The notes below the pieces were generated by a model. It ran no database searches, was not told the origin of the DNA, and saw only the letters and a program-made list of their open reading frames with translations. A stretch of 64,000 nucleotides of DNA from Gammaproteobacteria bacterium (GTDB lineage: Bacteria; Pseudomonadota; Gammaproteobacteria; Eutrophobiales; Eutrophobiaceae): the NCBI GenBank assembly GCA_028279365.1, contig JANQNX010000003.1, positions 124,001 to 188,000 of the forward strand, given 5' to 3'. Below, piece after piece: positions 53,715 through 64,000 of the stretch; positions within the stretch are counted from its first letter, which is position 1; each line of letters starts with the position of its first letter. The translations under genes and the position numbers were made by a program.

Positions 53715-55160
53715 CTATACTGGTGCGGGCAAATCCGTCTCACCCATTAACCATTCATCAATACCGGCTGCGGCACTTCGACCCTCGGCAATTGCCCAAA
53801 CAATCAAACTCTGACCACGGCGCATATCACCAGCAGCAAACACACCATCAACACTGGTCATCCATGTCTTGGGATCGGCAATCACATTACCACGTTGATC
53901 CAGTTCACAACCGAGTTGTTCAAGTAAGCCCTGCTTTTCCGGCCCAAGAAAACCCATAGCTAATAACGCCAGATCACAGGGAATTTCTTTTTCGCTACCC
54001 GCAACTTCTTCAAAACTCATACGGCCATCAACATTCTTTAATTCAACATCGACCAATTGCAAGGCTTTAACATTGCCATTGCCGTCATCAATGAATTTTT
54101 TCGACGAGACCGAGTAAACACGTTCCACGCCTTCTTCATGCGCAGACGCTGTTCTGAAGATGCGTGGCCATTCTGGCCAGGGGTTATCAATCGCACGCGT
54201 TTGTGGTGGCTTGGGCATAATCTCTAACTGATGCACGGAGGCACAGCCCTGACGATTTGAAGTACCCAAACAATCGGCACCGGTATCACCACCACCTATA
54301 ATGATGACATGTTTACCTTCTGCAGATATAAACGTATCCGGTTGCTCATCGCCTTCACAGAGTCGATTCTGCATCGGCAGGTATTCCATCGCTTGGTGGA
54401 TACCATTCAGTTCGCGTCCTTCAATAGGCAAGTCACGACGCTCACAAGCACCTCCGGTTAATAACACCGCATCGAAATCGTTTTTCAGATCATCAATAGC
54501 GATATCAATCCCGACGTTAGCATTGGTCTTGAATTTCACACCTTCTGCTTCCATTTGCTCAAGACGTCGGTCTAATACTTTCTTTTCCATTTTAAATTCG
54601 GGAATACCATAGCGTAATAAACCACCAATACGATCATCACGCTCAAATACCGTTACATCATGCCCTGCACGAGCAAGCTGCTGAGCTGCAGCAAGCCCAG
54701 CCGGGCCGGAACCTATAACCGCAACGCTTTTACCGGTTAACTTTTCCGGTGGCATGGGTTTCACCCAACCGTTTTCCCAGGCCTTATCAATGATCGAAAT
54801 CTCTACCGCTTTAATCGTCACTGGATCATCATTGATACCTAATACACAAGATCCTTCACAAGGAGCGGGACACAAGGTACCGGTAAACTCCGGAAAGTTG
54901 TTGGTCGCATGTAAGCGTGTAATCGCATCATGCCATTGATCGCGATAGACCAGGTCATTCCAGTCCGGGATTAAATTACCCAACGGACAGCCTTGATGAC
55001 AAAACGGAATACCGCAATCCATACAGCGCGCCGCTTGTTCTTTTAACGGTGCAACCGGCCACGGTTGCATGACCTGTTTGTAGTCTTTCAGGCGTTCATC
55101 AACCGGGCGGTACGGTTGTTTCTCTCTTTCGTATTCAATAAACCCGGTAACCTTACCCAT
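53715..55160 (-). CDS. gltD: Glutamate synthase small subunit GltD
   Basis: NADPH-oxidising beta subunit of glutamate synthase; it passes electrons through FAD and iron-sulfur clusters to GltB. The 481 residues show Cys clusters [18 protein letters not shown] and [14 protein letters not shown], an FAD site [19 protein letters not shown] and an NADPH site [28 protein letters not shown] lies near the end. Its ATG overlaps the gltB stop by eight bases. It is the end of the operon; the HipA-like island follows. Confidence 0.97.
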   Translation of the reverse strand: MGKVTGFIEYEREKQPYRPVDERLKDYKQVMQPWPVAPLKEQAARCMDCGIPFCHQGCPLGNLIPDWNDLVYRDQWHDAITRLHATNNFPEFTGTLCPAPCEGSCVLGINDDPVTIKAVEISIIDKAWENGWVKPMPPEKLTGKSVAVIGSGPAGLAAAQQLARAGHDVTVFERDDRIGGLLRYGIPEFKMEKKVLDRRLEQMEAEGVKFKTNANVGIDIAIDDLKNDFDAVLLTGGACERRDLPIEGRELNGIHQAMEYLPMQNRLCEGDEQPDTFISAEGKHVIIIGGGDTGADCLGTSNRQGCASVHQLEIMPKPPQTRAIDNPWPEWPRIFRTASAHEEGVERVYSVSSKKFIDDGNGNVKALQLVDVELKNVDGRMSFEEVAGSEKEIPCDLALLAMGFLGPEKQGLLEQLGCELDQRGNVIADPKTWMTSVDGVFAAGDMRRGQSLIVWAIAEGRSAAAGIDEWLMGETDLPAPV

Positions 55161-58100
55161 GAGCGGCCTCCATTACAGCTTCGTCTTCCGGCATACCGGT
55201 TTCACGCGCTTTCTTAATTGCAGCAAGCACACGCTTGTAGTCTTTCGGCATGACTTTTACAAATTTTTTCATTTGATTATCCCAATCATCCAATATGCGC
55301 TTTGCCACAGTGCTCTGCGTATATTGCTGATGATTTGTTAATAGTGTTTTCACGGTTTCAATATCTTCATCGCTATCAATCGCATCCAAATCCACCATGG
55401 CTTGATTACAGCGGATAGCGAAGTCATCGTCTTCATCGAAGACGTAGGCAACACCGCCTGACATACCGGCAGCAAAGTTGCGGCCGGTCTTACCAATAAT
55501 CACGACACGACCGCCGGTCATGTATTCACAACCGTGATCACCGACGCCCTCAACCACAGTATTTACGCCGCTGTTTCTGACACAGAAACGTTCACCAGCG
55601 ATACCGCGAAAATAGGCCTCGCCTTGAGTCGCGCCATATAACACGACGTTACCTACTAGGATGTTTTCTTCCGGTACAAACGTCGAGTGGCGTGGCGGAT
55701 AATTGATAATCTTGCCACCGGACAGGCCTTTACCTATGTAATCATTGGCATCCCCTTCCAGTGTTAACGTGACACCTTTAGGCAGAAACGCGCCAAAGCT
55801 CATGCCCGCTGATCCATTAAAGTGGATGTTTATTGTGTCTTCAGGCAAGCCTTCCGAACCATAACGCTTGGTAATTTCATAACCTAGTATCGTACCCACC
55901 GTTCGGTTGGTGTTGACGATAGGTAATATGGCATTAACCGGTTCTTTCTTTTCCAGCGCGTTTTTACACAGTGGAACAATGGTTGTCACATCCAGTGATT
56001 CTTCCAGGCCATGATCCTGTTTGTTCACACAGTAGATTTCATCACCTGGTTTAGGCGTAGCTTTATAAAGTATCTTCGAATAATCCAACCCTTTCGCCTT
56101 CCAGTGATCAACGGCCTTACGTGTGTCGATACGATCAACCTGTCCGATCATTTCATCGATAGTACGAAAACCCAGTTCCGCCATGTATTCGCGCACTTCT
56201 TCGGCAATATATTTGAAGAAGTTCTCAACAAACTCTGGCTGGCCACTAAACTTCTTGGTTAGTTCAGGGTTTTGCGTGGCAACACCAACTGGACAAGTGT
56301 TCAAATGACATACGCGCATCATGATACAGCCCATTACCACCAATGGTGCGGTCGAGAAACCAAACTCTTCTGCACCAAGTAATGCGGCAATCACAACATC
56401 ACGTCCGGTTTTTAACTGACCATCGGTTTGCACGACGATGCGATCGCGCAAGCCATTCTGGATTAATACCTGTTGTGTTTCAGCAAGCCCAAGCTCCCAT
56501 GGCAAACCTGCGTGTTTCAGTGAGCTCATGGGCGATGCACCGGTACCACCATCATAACCGGAAATAAGTACGACGTCAGAGTGTGCTTTCGCAACACCTG
56601 CGGCTACCGTGCCGACACCGACTTCCGCTACTAGCTTTACATGAATACGTGCCTCCGGGTTCGCGTTTTTTAAATCGTGAATGAGCTGGGCCAAATCCTC
56701 AATCGAATAAATATCATGATGCGGCGGCGGCGAGATTAAGCCAACGCCTGCGGTTGAATGTCGGACTTTGGCTATCCACGGATACACTTTAGGGCCAGGT
56801 AATTGACCGCCCTCTCCGGGCTTGGCACCCTGCGCCATTTTAATTTGAATATCATCTGCATTGACCAGATATTCACTAGTCACGCCAAAGCGACCGGATG
56901 CAACCTGTTTAATCGCGCTACGTCTTGAATCACCGTTTTCATCCGGGGTAAATCGGTCCGGGTCTTCACCACCTTCACCGGTATTGGATTTACCGCCAAT
57001 ACGATTCATCGCGATTGCCAGCGTTTCATGCGCCTGCTTGCTGATGGAACCGTATGACATTGCACCCGTTGAAAAACGTTTCATGATGTTTTCAATCGGT
57101 TCCACTTCATCAATGGATATCGGTTTACTGGCTGCTTTAAATTCAAACAAACCACGTAAGGTGGCAAGGTTCTCACTCTGGTTGTTTACCGATGAGGTAT
57201 ATTCCTTGAATATTTCATACTGACCGGAACGCGTCGCGTGCTGTAATTTAAATACGGTATTCGGGTTAAAAAGATGGTACTCGCCATCACGACGCCACTG
57301 GTATTCACCGCCCCATTCGAGATCCGGGTTTTTCACTTCACGATCCGGGAAGGCATTATGGTGACGACGCTGAACTTCCTCAGCAACCACATCAAGACCA
57401 ATGCCGCCGATACGTGACGCAGTCCAGGTAAAGTATTTATCAACAAATTCTTTTTCCAAACCAATTGCTTCAAAGATTTGTGCGCCTCGATAAGACTGCA
57501 CAGTAGAAATGCCCATCTTCGCCATGGTTTTAATCAGGCCCTTGTTAACGGCCTTGATAAAGTTTTGTACCGCCTGCTGATGTTCCATTTGCGGAATGTG
57601 TCCCTTACCAATTAAATCACCTAGCGATTCAAAGGCAAGATACGGATTCACACAGCCGACGCCATAACCTAGCAGCACCGCAAAATGATGCACTTCCCGT
57701 GGTTCTCCAGACTCAAGCACAATACTGATCTTTGCACGCGTGCCTTTGCGAATTAAATGATGGTGTACACCAGCTACCGCCATTAACGCAGGTATGGCGG
57801 CATGCTCTGCGTCAATATTTCGATCAGACAGAATCATATAGATGTAACCATCTTCAATCGCTTTATCTGCAGCCGCGCAAACTTGTTTTAAGCCTTCGTC
57901 CAATCCCTTACCACCGTCAACGACTTTGTAAGTGATCGGAATCACTGTAGATGTAAAACCCGGCATATCCATATCACGAATGCTGGCCAGTTCTTCATTA
58001 GTGATCACTGGCGATTTCAATTTAATCTGACGACAGTGTTCCGGACTCGCGACCAGCGGATTGCATTCTTTGCCAATGGTTGAACCGACCTGCGTGACCA

Positions 58101-59709
58101 GTTCTTCACGAATACCGTCTAACGGCGGGTTAGTGACCTGCGCAAACAGCTGCTTAAAGTAATCGTAAAGCAAACGTGAACGATTGGATAACACAGCTAA
58201 TGACGCATCCGTACCCATTGAACCGGTTGGTTCGAGTCCATCGCGCGCCATCGGCGCCATCAATATTCTTAAATCTTCATGCGTGTAGCCAAACGCCTGT
58301 TGACGTTGTAATAAGGTATCGGCATCGATGCCTTGTGTTTGTTTCGGATGCGGGAGGTTTTCGATTGGCATCATGTTTTCTTTTAACCAATCGCCGTAAG
58401 GGTTTTCGTTAACAAATTCCTGTTTGATTTCTTCATCATCAATGATCCGACCCTGTTTGGTGTCGACCATAAAGATGCGTCCGGGAGTGAGACGACCTTT
58501 GCTGAGTACGTTCTCTGGTGCCACTTCCAGTACGCCGACTTCCGATGCCATAATCACCATGTCATCTTTGGTGACGTAATAACGTGATGGACGCAGGCCA
58601 TTTCGATCCAGTACTGCACCCATGACTTCACCATCGGTGAAGGCAATGGAAGCCGGACCGTCCCAGGGCTCCATTAAACATGAATGGTATTCATAGAATG
58701 CTTTACGTTGTTCATCCATGGTTTCATGTCCGGCCCAGGCCTCAGGGATCATCATTAACACGGCATGAGGTAAGGGACGTCCTGCCATATGCAAAAATTC
58801 CATGACGTTATCGAAGGTTGCGGAGTCACTGCCGCCTTCGATGACAATCGGAAACAGTTTTTGTAAGTCGTCACCAAACAGTTCAGATTCACACAATGCC
58901 TCACGCGCTTTCATCCAGTTAGCATTACCACGCGCGGTATTGATCTCGCCATTGTGCGCAACGTAGCGGAACGGATGCGCCAGACGCCATTCAGGAAATG
59001 TATTAGTCGAAAAGCGCTGATGGACTAATGCCATTGCAGATTCAACATCTGGATCGCCTAATTCAGGAAACATCGGTTCAATCTGACTGCCCGTTAACAT
59101 GCCTTTATAAACAAAGGTTCGGTAAGATAACGATGGAATATAAAACAGGTGCTTTTCCGTCAGGTCTGAGTTCCAGACAGCATGTTCAATACGTTTACGG
59201 ATGACATAGAGTTTTCGATCAAAGGCACTGGAATCAATGCCCTCTTGTTTACCAATAAAGATCTGTTTAAAACTCGGTTCATCCTGTTTTGCTGATGGAC
59301 CTAATAATGAATCATCGGTTGGTACGTGACGCCAACCCAGGAATTGTTGTCCTTCTTCTTCAATAATTTTTTCAAATAAGTTCTGACAATGTTTGGACTG
59401 CTCTTCATCAACTGGAAGGAAGACCATGCCCGCGCCATAGCTGTCATTTTCAGGTAATTCAATGCCCGACTCTTTGCAAACACGCTGGAAAAATTTATCC
59501 GGTTTTTGCAACAGAATGCCGACACCGTCGCCGGTGTTTTCTTCGCAACCGCATGCACCTCTGTGCAACAGGTTTTTTAATATCACGAGGGCATTATCGA
59601 CAATCGTATGCGATTTAACGCCTTTGATATTAACGACAAATCCTACGCCACAGGAGTCGTGTTCAGTTGAAGGGTCGTAGAGACCAGTTTGCTCTGACGG
59701 TTGCGTCAT
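55153..59709 (-). CDS. gltB: Glutamate synthase large subunit GltB
   Basis: Makes two glutamates from glutamine and 2-oxoglutarate. The frame extends to 59766, but the ATG at 59709 puts the class II amidotransferase nucleophile (Cys20 in HDSCGVGFV) behind a 19-residue propeptide, so it is preferred (1518 residues). Other features: [29 protein letters not shown], the central and FMN-binding synthase domains ([18 protein letters not shown]), the 3Fe-4S cluster Cys in [15 protein letters not shown], and a C-terminal beta-helix ([13 protein letters not shown]). Translationally coupled to gltD. Confidence 0.97.
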   Translation of the reverse strand: MTQPSEQTGLYDPSTEHDSCGVGFVVNIKGVKSHTIVDNALVILKNLLHRGACGCEENTGDGVGILLQKPDKFFQRVCKESGIELPENDSYGAGMVFLPVDEEQSKHCQNLFEKIIEEEGQQFLGWRHVPTDDSLLGPSAKQDEPSFKQIFIGKQEGIDSSAFDRKLYVIRKRIEHAVWNSDLTEKHLFYIPSLSYRTFVYKGMLTGSQIEPMFPELGDPDVESAMALVHQRFSTNTFPEWRLAHPFRYVAHNGEINTARGNANWMKAREALCESELFGDDLQKLFPIVIEGGSDSATFDNVMEFLHMAGRPLPHAVLMMIPEAWAGHETMDEQRKAFYEYHSCLMEPWDGPASIAFTDGEVMGAVLDRNGLRPSRYYVTKDDMVIMASEVGVLEVAPENVLSKGRLTPGRIFMVDTKQGRIIDDEEIKQEFVNENPYGDWLKENMMPIENLPHPKQTQGIDADTLLQRQQAFGYTHEDLRILMAPMARDGLEPTGSMGTDASLAVLSNRSRLLYDYFKQLFAQVTNPPLDGIREELVTQVGSTIGKECNPLVASPEHCRQIKLKSPVITNEELASIRDMDMPGFTSTVIPITYKVVDGGKGLDEGLKQVCAAADKAIEDGYIYMILSDRNIDAEHAAIPALMAVAGVHHHLIRKGTRAKISIVLESGEPREVHHFAVLLGYGVGCVNPYLAFESLGDLIGKGHIPQMEHQQAVQNFIKAVNKGLIKTMAKMGISTVQSYRGAQIFEAIGLEKEFVDKYFTWTASRIGGIGLDVVAEEVQRRHHNAFPDREVKNPDLEWGGEYQWRRDGEYHLFNPNTVFKLQHATRSGQYEIFKEYTSSVNNQSENLATLRGLFEFKAASKPISIDEVEPIENIMKRFSTGAMSYGSISKQAHETLAIAMNRIGGKSNTGEGGEDPDRFTPDENGDSRRSAIKQVASGRFGVTSEYLVNADDIQIKMAQGAKPGEGGQLPGPKVYPWIAKVRHSTAGVGLISPPPHHDIYSIEDLAQLIHDLKNANPEARIHVKLVAEVGVGTVAAGVAKAHSDVVLISGYDGGTGASPMSSLKHAGLPWELGLAETQQVLIQNGLRDRIVVQTDGQLKTGRDVVIAALLGAEEFGFSTAPLVVMGCIMMRVCHLNTCPVGVATQNPELTKKFSGQPEFVENFFKYIAEEVREYMAELGFRTIDEMIGQVDRIDTRKAVDHWKAKGLDYSKILYKATPKPGDEIYCVNKQDHGLEESLDVTTIVPLCKNALEKKEPVNAILPIVNTNRTVGTILGYEITKRYGSEGLPEDTINIHFNGSAGMSFGAFLPKGVTLTLEGDANDYIGKGLSGGKIINYPPRHSTFVPEENILVGNVVLYGATQGEAYFRGIAGERFCVRNSGVNTVVEGVGDHGCEYMTGGRVVIIGKTGRNFAAGMSGGVAYVFDEDDDFAIRCNQAMVDLDAIDSDEDIETVKTLLTNHQQYTQSTVAKRILDDWDNQMKKFVKVMPKDYKRVLAAIKKARETGMPEDEAVMEAAHG

Positions 59710-60012
59710 AATTATTTTCTCAAATTTAATGGTTGAAATACTGCCATTATGGTGGCTTCGACACACATAATGCTTTGGGAATTACATCCTGAGATCGTCC
59801 TGATAAAGCTAATGTTATCGTTATTATTCTCGTCTTCTGCCAGCTGACAAAAGGACGAAAATTATAAATCAAGGCTACTATTTATGTCACGGTGCAACAT
59901 AATATTTCAGTGCTGCTGTCCATATTCATAAAAAACGGAAATTTCAGGACAATTAGCTACATTTAGCGTAATTTAGCCTAATTTAACTACTATTTTACAG
60001 ATTTTATGTGTG
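59710..60012. other. gltBD upstream region with decamer direct repeats
   Basis: No gene. Four consecutive ten-base blocks at 59951-59990 (AATTAGCTAC, ATTTAGCGTA, ATTTAGCCTA, ATTTAACTAC) repeat ATTTAGC-like words in exact helical phase, with a looser fifth (TATTTTACAG). They lie about 240 bases upstream of the gltB start and next to the 3' end of the damX-like gene. A multi-site regulator binding region for gltBD is the simplest reading. Confidence 0.5.
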
Positions 60013-61566
60013 TCAAAGTGATGGCTTCGCAAGCAGTTCCTTCAGACTTTTTATTGATCGCGGCCATGGCGCCATTTTTCTCGCCCTTTCTGGCAGGGCA
60101 GTAATGGCCTCAGCAGCTTTATCCCGGTCATCATAAATACCGTAGATCAACACATGCCAGGGCTTACCTTTATTGGTGGTCATGAGTTCTATGATGTCGT
60201 CAGTGTTTCCTGAAAATGAGCGCAGATAGAAATCAATCGTCTGTTTTTCGTTAGCACCGATGAGTTGAATCACATAATGACTGTCGTCCTGTTTTGATAA
60301 CCAGTCGTTGTCATTTACAGGAAGCTCATCATTTAACTCTTCAACAACAGGATCGGGTGATGTTAGCTTTTCTTCCTGCCCAGCCTCCAAGGTGATCTGT
60401 TCTTCAGTGTCGACCTCTTCAACAACGCTAGTCGTTTTGGTTTCATCTATTAATACGATTTCGTTTTTGCTTTCCTGCGGAGGCGAGGTCATCGCCATTT
60501 CGATATTCGATAAGATCGGCTCCGTCACATCCTCTGCTTGAATATCCATTGCTATATCAGATTTGGCATCCTCAGCTAATTCCGGAATTACCGGCGTTGA
60601 TAGTTGTTCTATGCTGACAGGTTCCGGTTCAATATCAGCGGGTTCAGGTTCATCAATATTTTTTAATTCGTTTAGCTGTGCATTGTGTTCCTGTTTTGGT
60701 AAATCAAGTTTGATTGTTTGTTTAGCAGTTTCCGTCTCAGTTCGATATAGCAAACTGGTCATGCCAATGGATAATAAAACTAATGCCAACGTTACCATTC
60801 CAATCATCTTGTATTTGCTTAAAAAGCCAAGGTTTAACTTAAATGATCGTTGAGGTTCCTTGTCTTGTTTTTCTACCGGGTCTTGTCGATATTGCTCGGC
60901 CAACAGATTGATTCTTCCGGGCAAGCCATGCGAGATACGGTGGATTTGTTTAATGGTTTTATCATCATAGAGCTTGTTTTCGCCAATCAGATCGTCAGTA
61001 TAACGATGGTGAATATATTGTATCGTTTGCTTTTCCGAGAAGCTTGGCATTTCAATGATATGCAGACTTCTATTATCGCTTTCTTCAATACCCAGTTCGG
61101 CTAACCTATCCAGAAAAGAGGGTTCACAAAATAAACATAAATGAAGTATCGGTTGCTGGTTCTGTGAGTTTATTTTTTCAAATAAAAATGAAAAAACTTC
61201 ATCGCTCAATAGATCGGTATCATCGATCAATAATGCAGGTATTTGCTGCTTGCTCTCACAACGCGCCAGCCACTGCTCCAAATCACTGAGTGTAGGCGCT
61301 GGTTCAGTCTCATTGTTACTGGAGATATCAAGGATGACTTCCAGTACATGCTGTTGCGTTGCCGTTGCGTTGCCGATTAACTTTTTTAGAATAAGACTGG
61401 ATTGCTCTTGCGTTTCCAGCTCATTACACAGCGAGGTTTTGCCTATGTCCTTATCACCTTTGATGATAATCAGGTGATTACTGTACTCGAGCAAATGTAA
61501 AATCAGCTCTATCCGATGAGTCAGTTCTGGTGTTTTAAAGTATGTATGCTGTGGCTGAATATTCAT
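60013..61566 (-). CDS. damX: DamX-like cell-division protein (AAA ATPase plus SPOR domain)
   Basis: The 517-residue protein has an N-terminal ExeA/AAA-type ATPase (about 1-230; P-loop GDKDIGKTSLCN, ALLIDDTDLLSDEVF). One membrane helix follows (about 252-272; MIGMVTLALVLLSIGMTSLLY), then a long acidic Pro/Glu-rich periplasmic linker, and a C-terminal SPOR domain (about 435-515; YVIQLIGANEKQTIDFYLR, WHVLIYGIYDDRDKA) that binds denuded septal peptidoglycan. Position near aroB and gltB matches DamX of other gammaproteobacteria, here with dgt inserted between. No dam gene follows. Confidence 0.87.
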   Translation of the reverse strand: MNIQPQHTYFKTPELTHRIELILHLLEYSNHLIIIKGDKDIGKTSLCNELETQEQSSLILKKLIGNATATQQHVLEVILDISSNNETEPAPTLSDLEQWLARCESKQQIPALLIDDTDLLSDEVFSFLFEKINSQNQQPILHLCLFCEPSFLDRLAELGIEESDNRSLHIIEMPSFSEKQTIQYIHHRYTDDLIGENKLYDDKTIKQIHRISHGLPGRINLLAEQYRQDPVEKQDKEPQRSFKLNLGFLSKYKMIGMVTLALVLLSIGMTSLLYRTETETAKQTIKLDLPKQEHNAQLNELKNIDEPEPADIEPEPVSIEQLSTPVIPELAEDAKSDIAMDIQAEDVTEPILSNIEMAMTSPPQESKNEIVLIDETKTTSVVEEVDTEEQITLEAGQEEKLTSPDPVVEELNDELPVNDNDWLSKQDDSHYVIQLIGANEKQTIDFYLRSFSGNTDDIIELMTTNKGKPWHVLIYGIYDDRDKAAEAITALPERARKMAPWPRSIKSLKELLAKPSL

Positions 61567-61586
61567 ATGTTATGGTAACGATTGAA

Positions 61587-62732
61587 TCAAACCACCTGCT
61601 TAATTCTTTTTAACTCGGCCAAGGCAAATCGATCAGTCATGCCGGCAACATAATCAGCGATCAATCTTGATTTACCCAAGGTATCGTTTTCTTTTTCTGC
61701 TTGTTCAATCGAAGCCTGTAAATCCTGACTTAACAAAGCCGGCTTTTCCATATAAGCATCAAACAATATTTTGACCGTCTGTTTGGCATCATCCGCCATC
61801 TTTTGTACTCGCTCATGCTGATACAAATTTTTTCTGAGGAACTGTTTTAGTTGTATATGTAGTTGATAGATATCCTGACTCATACCAATCAAGGGTTTGC
61901 TCAGTTCTCTGACTTGTTCGATAGATTGCGGATTAGCTTCACTGATATTGGCATGGCTCACTTCGATCAAATCACTAACCACAAAATTGATCATGCGGCG
62001 AATAATTTCATTCCTGAGTCTGCGTTCATCCAGTGTTTCCCATTTTTCAGTTACCAAACAATATTGCATTTCCAGCAATTCACACTCTCTTAATTGATCG
62101 ATCGTTAGCAGTCCAGCACGAAGTCCATCATCGATATCATGATTATTATAGGCAATGGCATCAGCGATATTCGCAATCTGCGCCTCAAGCCCTGGCTGTT
62201 TGTTATTGAGGAAACGTTGACCCAACTCGCCTAATTCCCTGGCATTATTTTTCGAGCAGTGTTTCATGATGCCCTCCCTGGTTTCAAAGGTCAGGTTTAA
62301 GCCTGGAAAATCCGCATAGCGACTTTCAAGCAAATCAACGATCCTTAGCGACTGTAAATTATGTTCAAAGCCACCATAATCACGCATGCATTTATTTAGC
62401 GCGTCCTGCCCCGCGTGACCAAATGGCGTATGACCAAGGTCATGTGCCAGGCAAATGGCCTCAGTTAGGTCTTCATTGAGTTTTAACGCGCGGGCAATGG
62501 TTCTGCCAATCTGGGCGACTTCAATTGAGTGTGTCAGTCTGGTGCGAAACATATCGCCTTCATGATTAACAAAGACCTGAGTTTTGTATTCCAACCTGCG
62601 AAAGGCAGAGGAGTGGATTACACGATCGCGATCGCGTTGATATTCATTTCTGTATTGCGCCTGTTGATCCTTGTATAACCTGCCTTTGGATGATTCAGAA
62701 TGGGCAGCATAAGTGGCAAGTGGCAAAGACAA
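61587..62732 (-). CDS. dgt: dGTP triphosphohydrolase-like HD-domain protein
   Basis: Hydrolyses deoxynucleoside triphosphates to nucleoside and triphosphate. The 381 residues carry the HD metal site: RLTHSIEVAQIGR and AHDLGHTPFGHAGQ, then NLQSLRIV and AQIANIADAIAYNNHDIDDGL. The length fits the shorter Dgt-like clade rather than E. coli Dgt (505), so nucleotide specificity may differ. It starts 10 bases after aroB and ends 20 bases before damX, all leftward. Confidence 0.9.
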   Translation of the reverse strand: MSLPLATYAAHSESSKGRLYKDQQAQYRNEYQRDRDRVIHSSAFRRLEYKTQVFVNHEGDMFRTRLTHSIEVAQIGRTIARALKLNEDLTEAICLAHDLGHTPFGHAGQDALNKCMRDYGGFEHNLQSLRIVDLLESRYADFPGLNLTFETREGIMKHCSKNNARELGELGQRFLNNKQPGLEAQIANIADAIAYNNHDIDDGLRAGLLTIDQLRECELLEMQYCLVTEKWETLDERRLRNEIIRRMINFVVSDLIEVSHANISEANPQSIEQVRELSKPLIGMSQDIYQLHIQLKQFLRKNLYQHERVQKMADDAKQTVKILFDAYMEKPALLSQDLQASIEQAEKENDTLGKSRLIADYVAGMTDRFALAELKRIKQVV

Positions 62733-62742
62733 GGTAAATTCC

Positions 62743-63822
62743 TTACTGCAAATATTTTTCTATTGTTTCGGTTAATGCTTCTGACGAATAATCCGCTGTA
62801 ATTAAGGCATTACCAACGCTGTTTAACAAGATTAAATACACCACTCCGTCCTTGGCTTTTTTATCCACTTTCATGTTTTCAAGCATTTGTTCAAGCGTAA
62901 CGCTTTGATGCACCTTGGTAGGTAACCCCGCTTTTTCAATGATTGACTCTACACGATACAGATTATCTTCTTCAATCAGTCCGAGTCGCACAGACAAGTC
63001 GGTCGCCATCAACATACCACAGCCTACCGCCTCGCCGTGTAACCAGTGCTGATAGGATAAACCGGTTTCTATCGCATGCCCAAAAGTATGACCAAAGTTT
63101 AAAATAGCACGTAAACCTGATTCCCTTTCATCCTCTGCAACGACTTCTGCCTTATTAATACAAGAACGCTCGATAGCATAAGTCAATGCGGCTTCATCGC
63201 GTTGAACCAGTTTCTCAATATTTTCTTCCAACCAGATAAAGAATAGTTCATCCCTGATTAGCCCGTATTTTATGACTTCTGCCAGACCAGCAGAGAGTTC
63301 ACGGTCGGGTAAAGTATGCAGTACATCGGTGTCAGCTATTACGGCCTGTGGCTGATAAAAAGCGCCTATCATATTTTTTCCCAATGCATGGTTGACCGCG
63401 GTTTTCCCTCCGACAGAAGAATCCACCTGCGCCAGTAAGGTTGTGGGAATCTGAACAAAGTTGACACCTCGTTGATAACAGGCTGCAACAAAACCGGTCA
63501 AATCACCAATGACTCCGCCACCCAAGGCAATTAATGTGCATGTTCGACTGTATTTGTTTTCTAGCAGTCGACTAATAATAAGTTCAAGATTAGCCAGTGA
63601 CTTGGTTTTTTCGCCGTCTGGTAAAATGTAGGTATCGTAATCCAGATGCTCAACAAATCTTTCAACTTTTTCCAGATAATGTTTTGCTACTACATCATTA
63701 GTTACAATGAGCACTTGCTGACTGTTGATATGCTTATTAATCAACTCTGAATTATCAAGCGTCTTGCCACCTATATAGATAGGATAACTACGCTCGGCTA
63801 ATGCGACATTAATTGTTTTCAT
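62743..63822 (-). CDS. aroB: 3-dehydroquinate synthase AroB
   Basis: Second step of the shikimate pathway: DAHP to 3-dehydroquinate, using NAD and a divalent metal. The 359 residues from ATG 63822 (an adjacent in-frame TTG at 63825 is also possible) include the NAD site ALGGGVIGDLTGFVAACYQRG, IPTTLLAQVDSSVGGKTAVN, metal-binding Glu and His in GLAEVIKYGLI and NFGHTFGHAIE, and HGEAVGCGM. It overlaps the end of aroK, as in the standard aroKB order, and complements aroG elsewhere in the window. Confidence 0.97.
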   Translation of the reverse strand: MKTINVALAERSYPIYIGGKTLDNSELINKHINSQQVLIVTNDVVAKHYLEKVERFVEHLDYDTYILPDGEKTKSLANLELIISRLLENKYSRTCTLIALGGGVIGDLTGFVAACYQRGVNFVQIPTTLLAQVDSSVGGKTAVNHALGKNMIGAFYQPQAVIADTDVLHTLPDRELSAGLAEVIKYGLIRDELFFIWLEENIEKLVQRDEAALTYAIERSCINKAEVVAEDERESGLRAILNFGHTFGHAIETGLSYQHWLHGEAVGCGMLMATDLSVRLGLIEEDNLYRVESIIEKAGLPTKVHQSVTLEQMLENMKVDKKAKDGVVYLILLNSVGNALITADYSSEALTETIEKYLQ

Positions 63823-64000
63823 CAATTTTAATCCGTTGTAACGCTTCCTTAACGATTTGATTCACACTGAGTTTATCAGTGTTGATGATCGTATCGGCTG
63901 TTTCCAGATATAGTGGTTCTCTGTCTGCCAGGATATCCTTAATCGTCTGGAGCCTATCTTCTGTTTGTAATAGTGGTCGACGTTTATCCGCCTGTGTCCG
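63809..64000 (-). CDS. aroK: Shikimate kinase AroK, C-terminal part (5' end outside window)
   Basis: The last 63 codons of a leftward frame run off the right edge. They read RTQADKRRPLLQTEDRLQTI... then ...REPLYLETADTIINTD, matching the lid-arginine and C-terminal part of shikimate kinase (E. coli: KRPLL, NPLYEEIAD). The stop TAA at 63809-63811 lies inside aroB's first codons, a 14-base overlap that indicates translational coupling of aroK and aroB. Confidence 0.92.
   Translation of the reverse strand, partial: RTQADKRRPLLQTEDRLQTIKDILADREPLYLETADTIINTDKLSVNQIVKEALQRIKIDENN

Noticed and set aside
60308-60853. Ser-rich + strand frames opposite the damX-like gene
   Set aside because: Shadows of the acidic Glu/Asp-rich linker on the opposite strand; no start signals.
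1-64000. CRISPR arrays, insertion sequences, prophage or integron elements
   Set aside because: No regularly spaced long repeats, no transposase or integrase frames and no phage structural genes were seen.

Overview
This window is a 64 kb stretch of a gammaproteobacterial chromosome at roughly 40-45% GC. The placement rests on several conserved neighbourhoods: dnaG-rpoD followed by a CAU tRNA, an osmC-type gene divergent from crp, miaB-ybeZ-ybeY-corC-lnt, gltB-gltD near damX, and aroK-aroB. No species can be named. No rRNA, CRISPR array, insertion sequence or prophage was seen. One AT-rich accessory island stands out at about 51.7-53.7 kb.

Layout. 0-5 kb: dnaG (5' end off the window), rpoD with an intrinsic terminator, tRNA-Ile2(CAU), and two exported small proteins. 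5-8 kb: a secreted alpha/beta hydrolase behind a leader that looks structured, then hinT and aroG. 8-13.5 kb: a zinc regulon. zur-znuA-znuC-znuB is divergent from a small His-rich secreted protein and a ZnuD-like TonB receptor, with one palindromic Zur box between them. 13.5-20 kb: tusA, a response regulator, a PAS/degenerate-GGDEF protein, osmC/crp, tRNA-Met, a PEP-CTERM-like fragment, hxlR/mdaB, and GFA and TerB-like genes. 19-24 kb: two c-di-GMP genes, one of them a 1258-residue multi-PAS GGDEF-EAL protein whose third PAS domain carries the residues of a photoactive LOV domain. 25-31 kb: a glutathione peroxidase, metY, mscS, and a tungstate transporter in which binding protein and permease are fused. 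31-37 kb: miaB-ybeZYX-lnt. 37-45 kb: a Na+/H+ antiporter with a cyclic-nucleotide-binding tail, a DUF368/PopT undecaprenyl-phosphate translocase, hemE, rhodanese, a DASS symporter, yqeC, and a PAS-SpoIIE phosphatase. 46-51.6 kb: a second copy of the secreted hydrolase, a patatin, and lldD-lctP for lactate. 51.7-53.5 kb: a two-gene HipA-like kinase cassette in the AT-rich island. 53.7-64 kb: gltBD, damX-like, dgt, aroB and the 3' end of aroK.

How the genes work together. The zinc genes form one Zur-controlled uptake route from outer membrane to cytoplasm. The stop region of the small zinc ORF can base-pair with the ribosome-binding site of the receptor, which suggests translational coupling. 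Several signalling genes (Crp, a cNMP-gated antiporter, two intact GGDEF proteins and one degenerate one) point to heavy use of nucleotide second messengers. Of the items seen, the LOV-GGDEF-EAL protein, the HipA-like two-gene island, the fused TupA-TupB and the structured leaders seem most worth following up.
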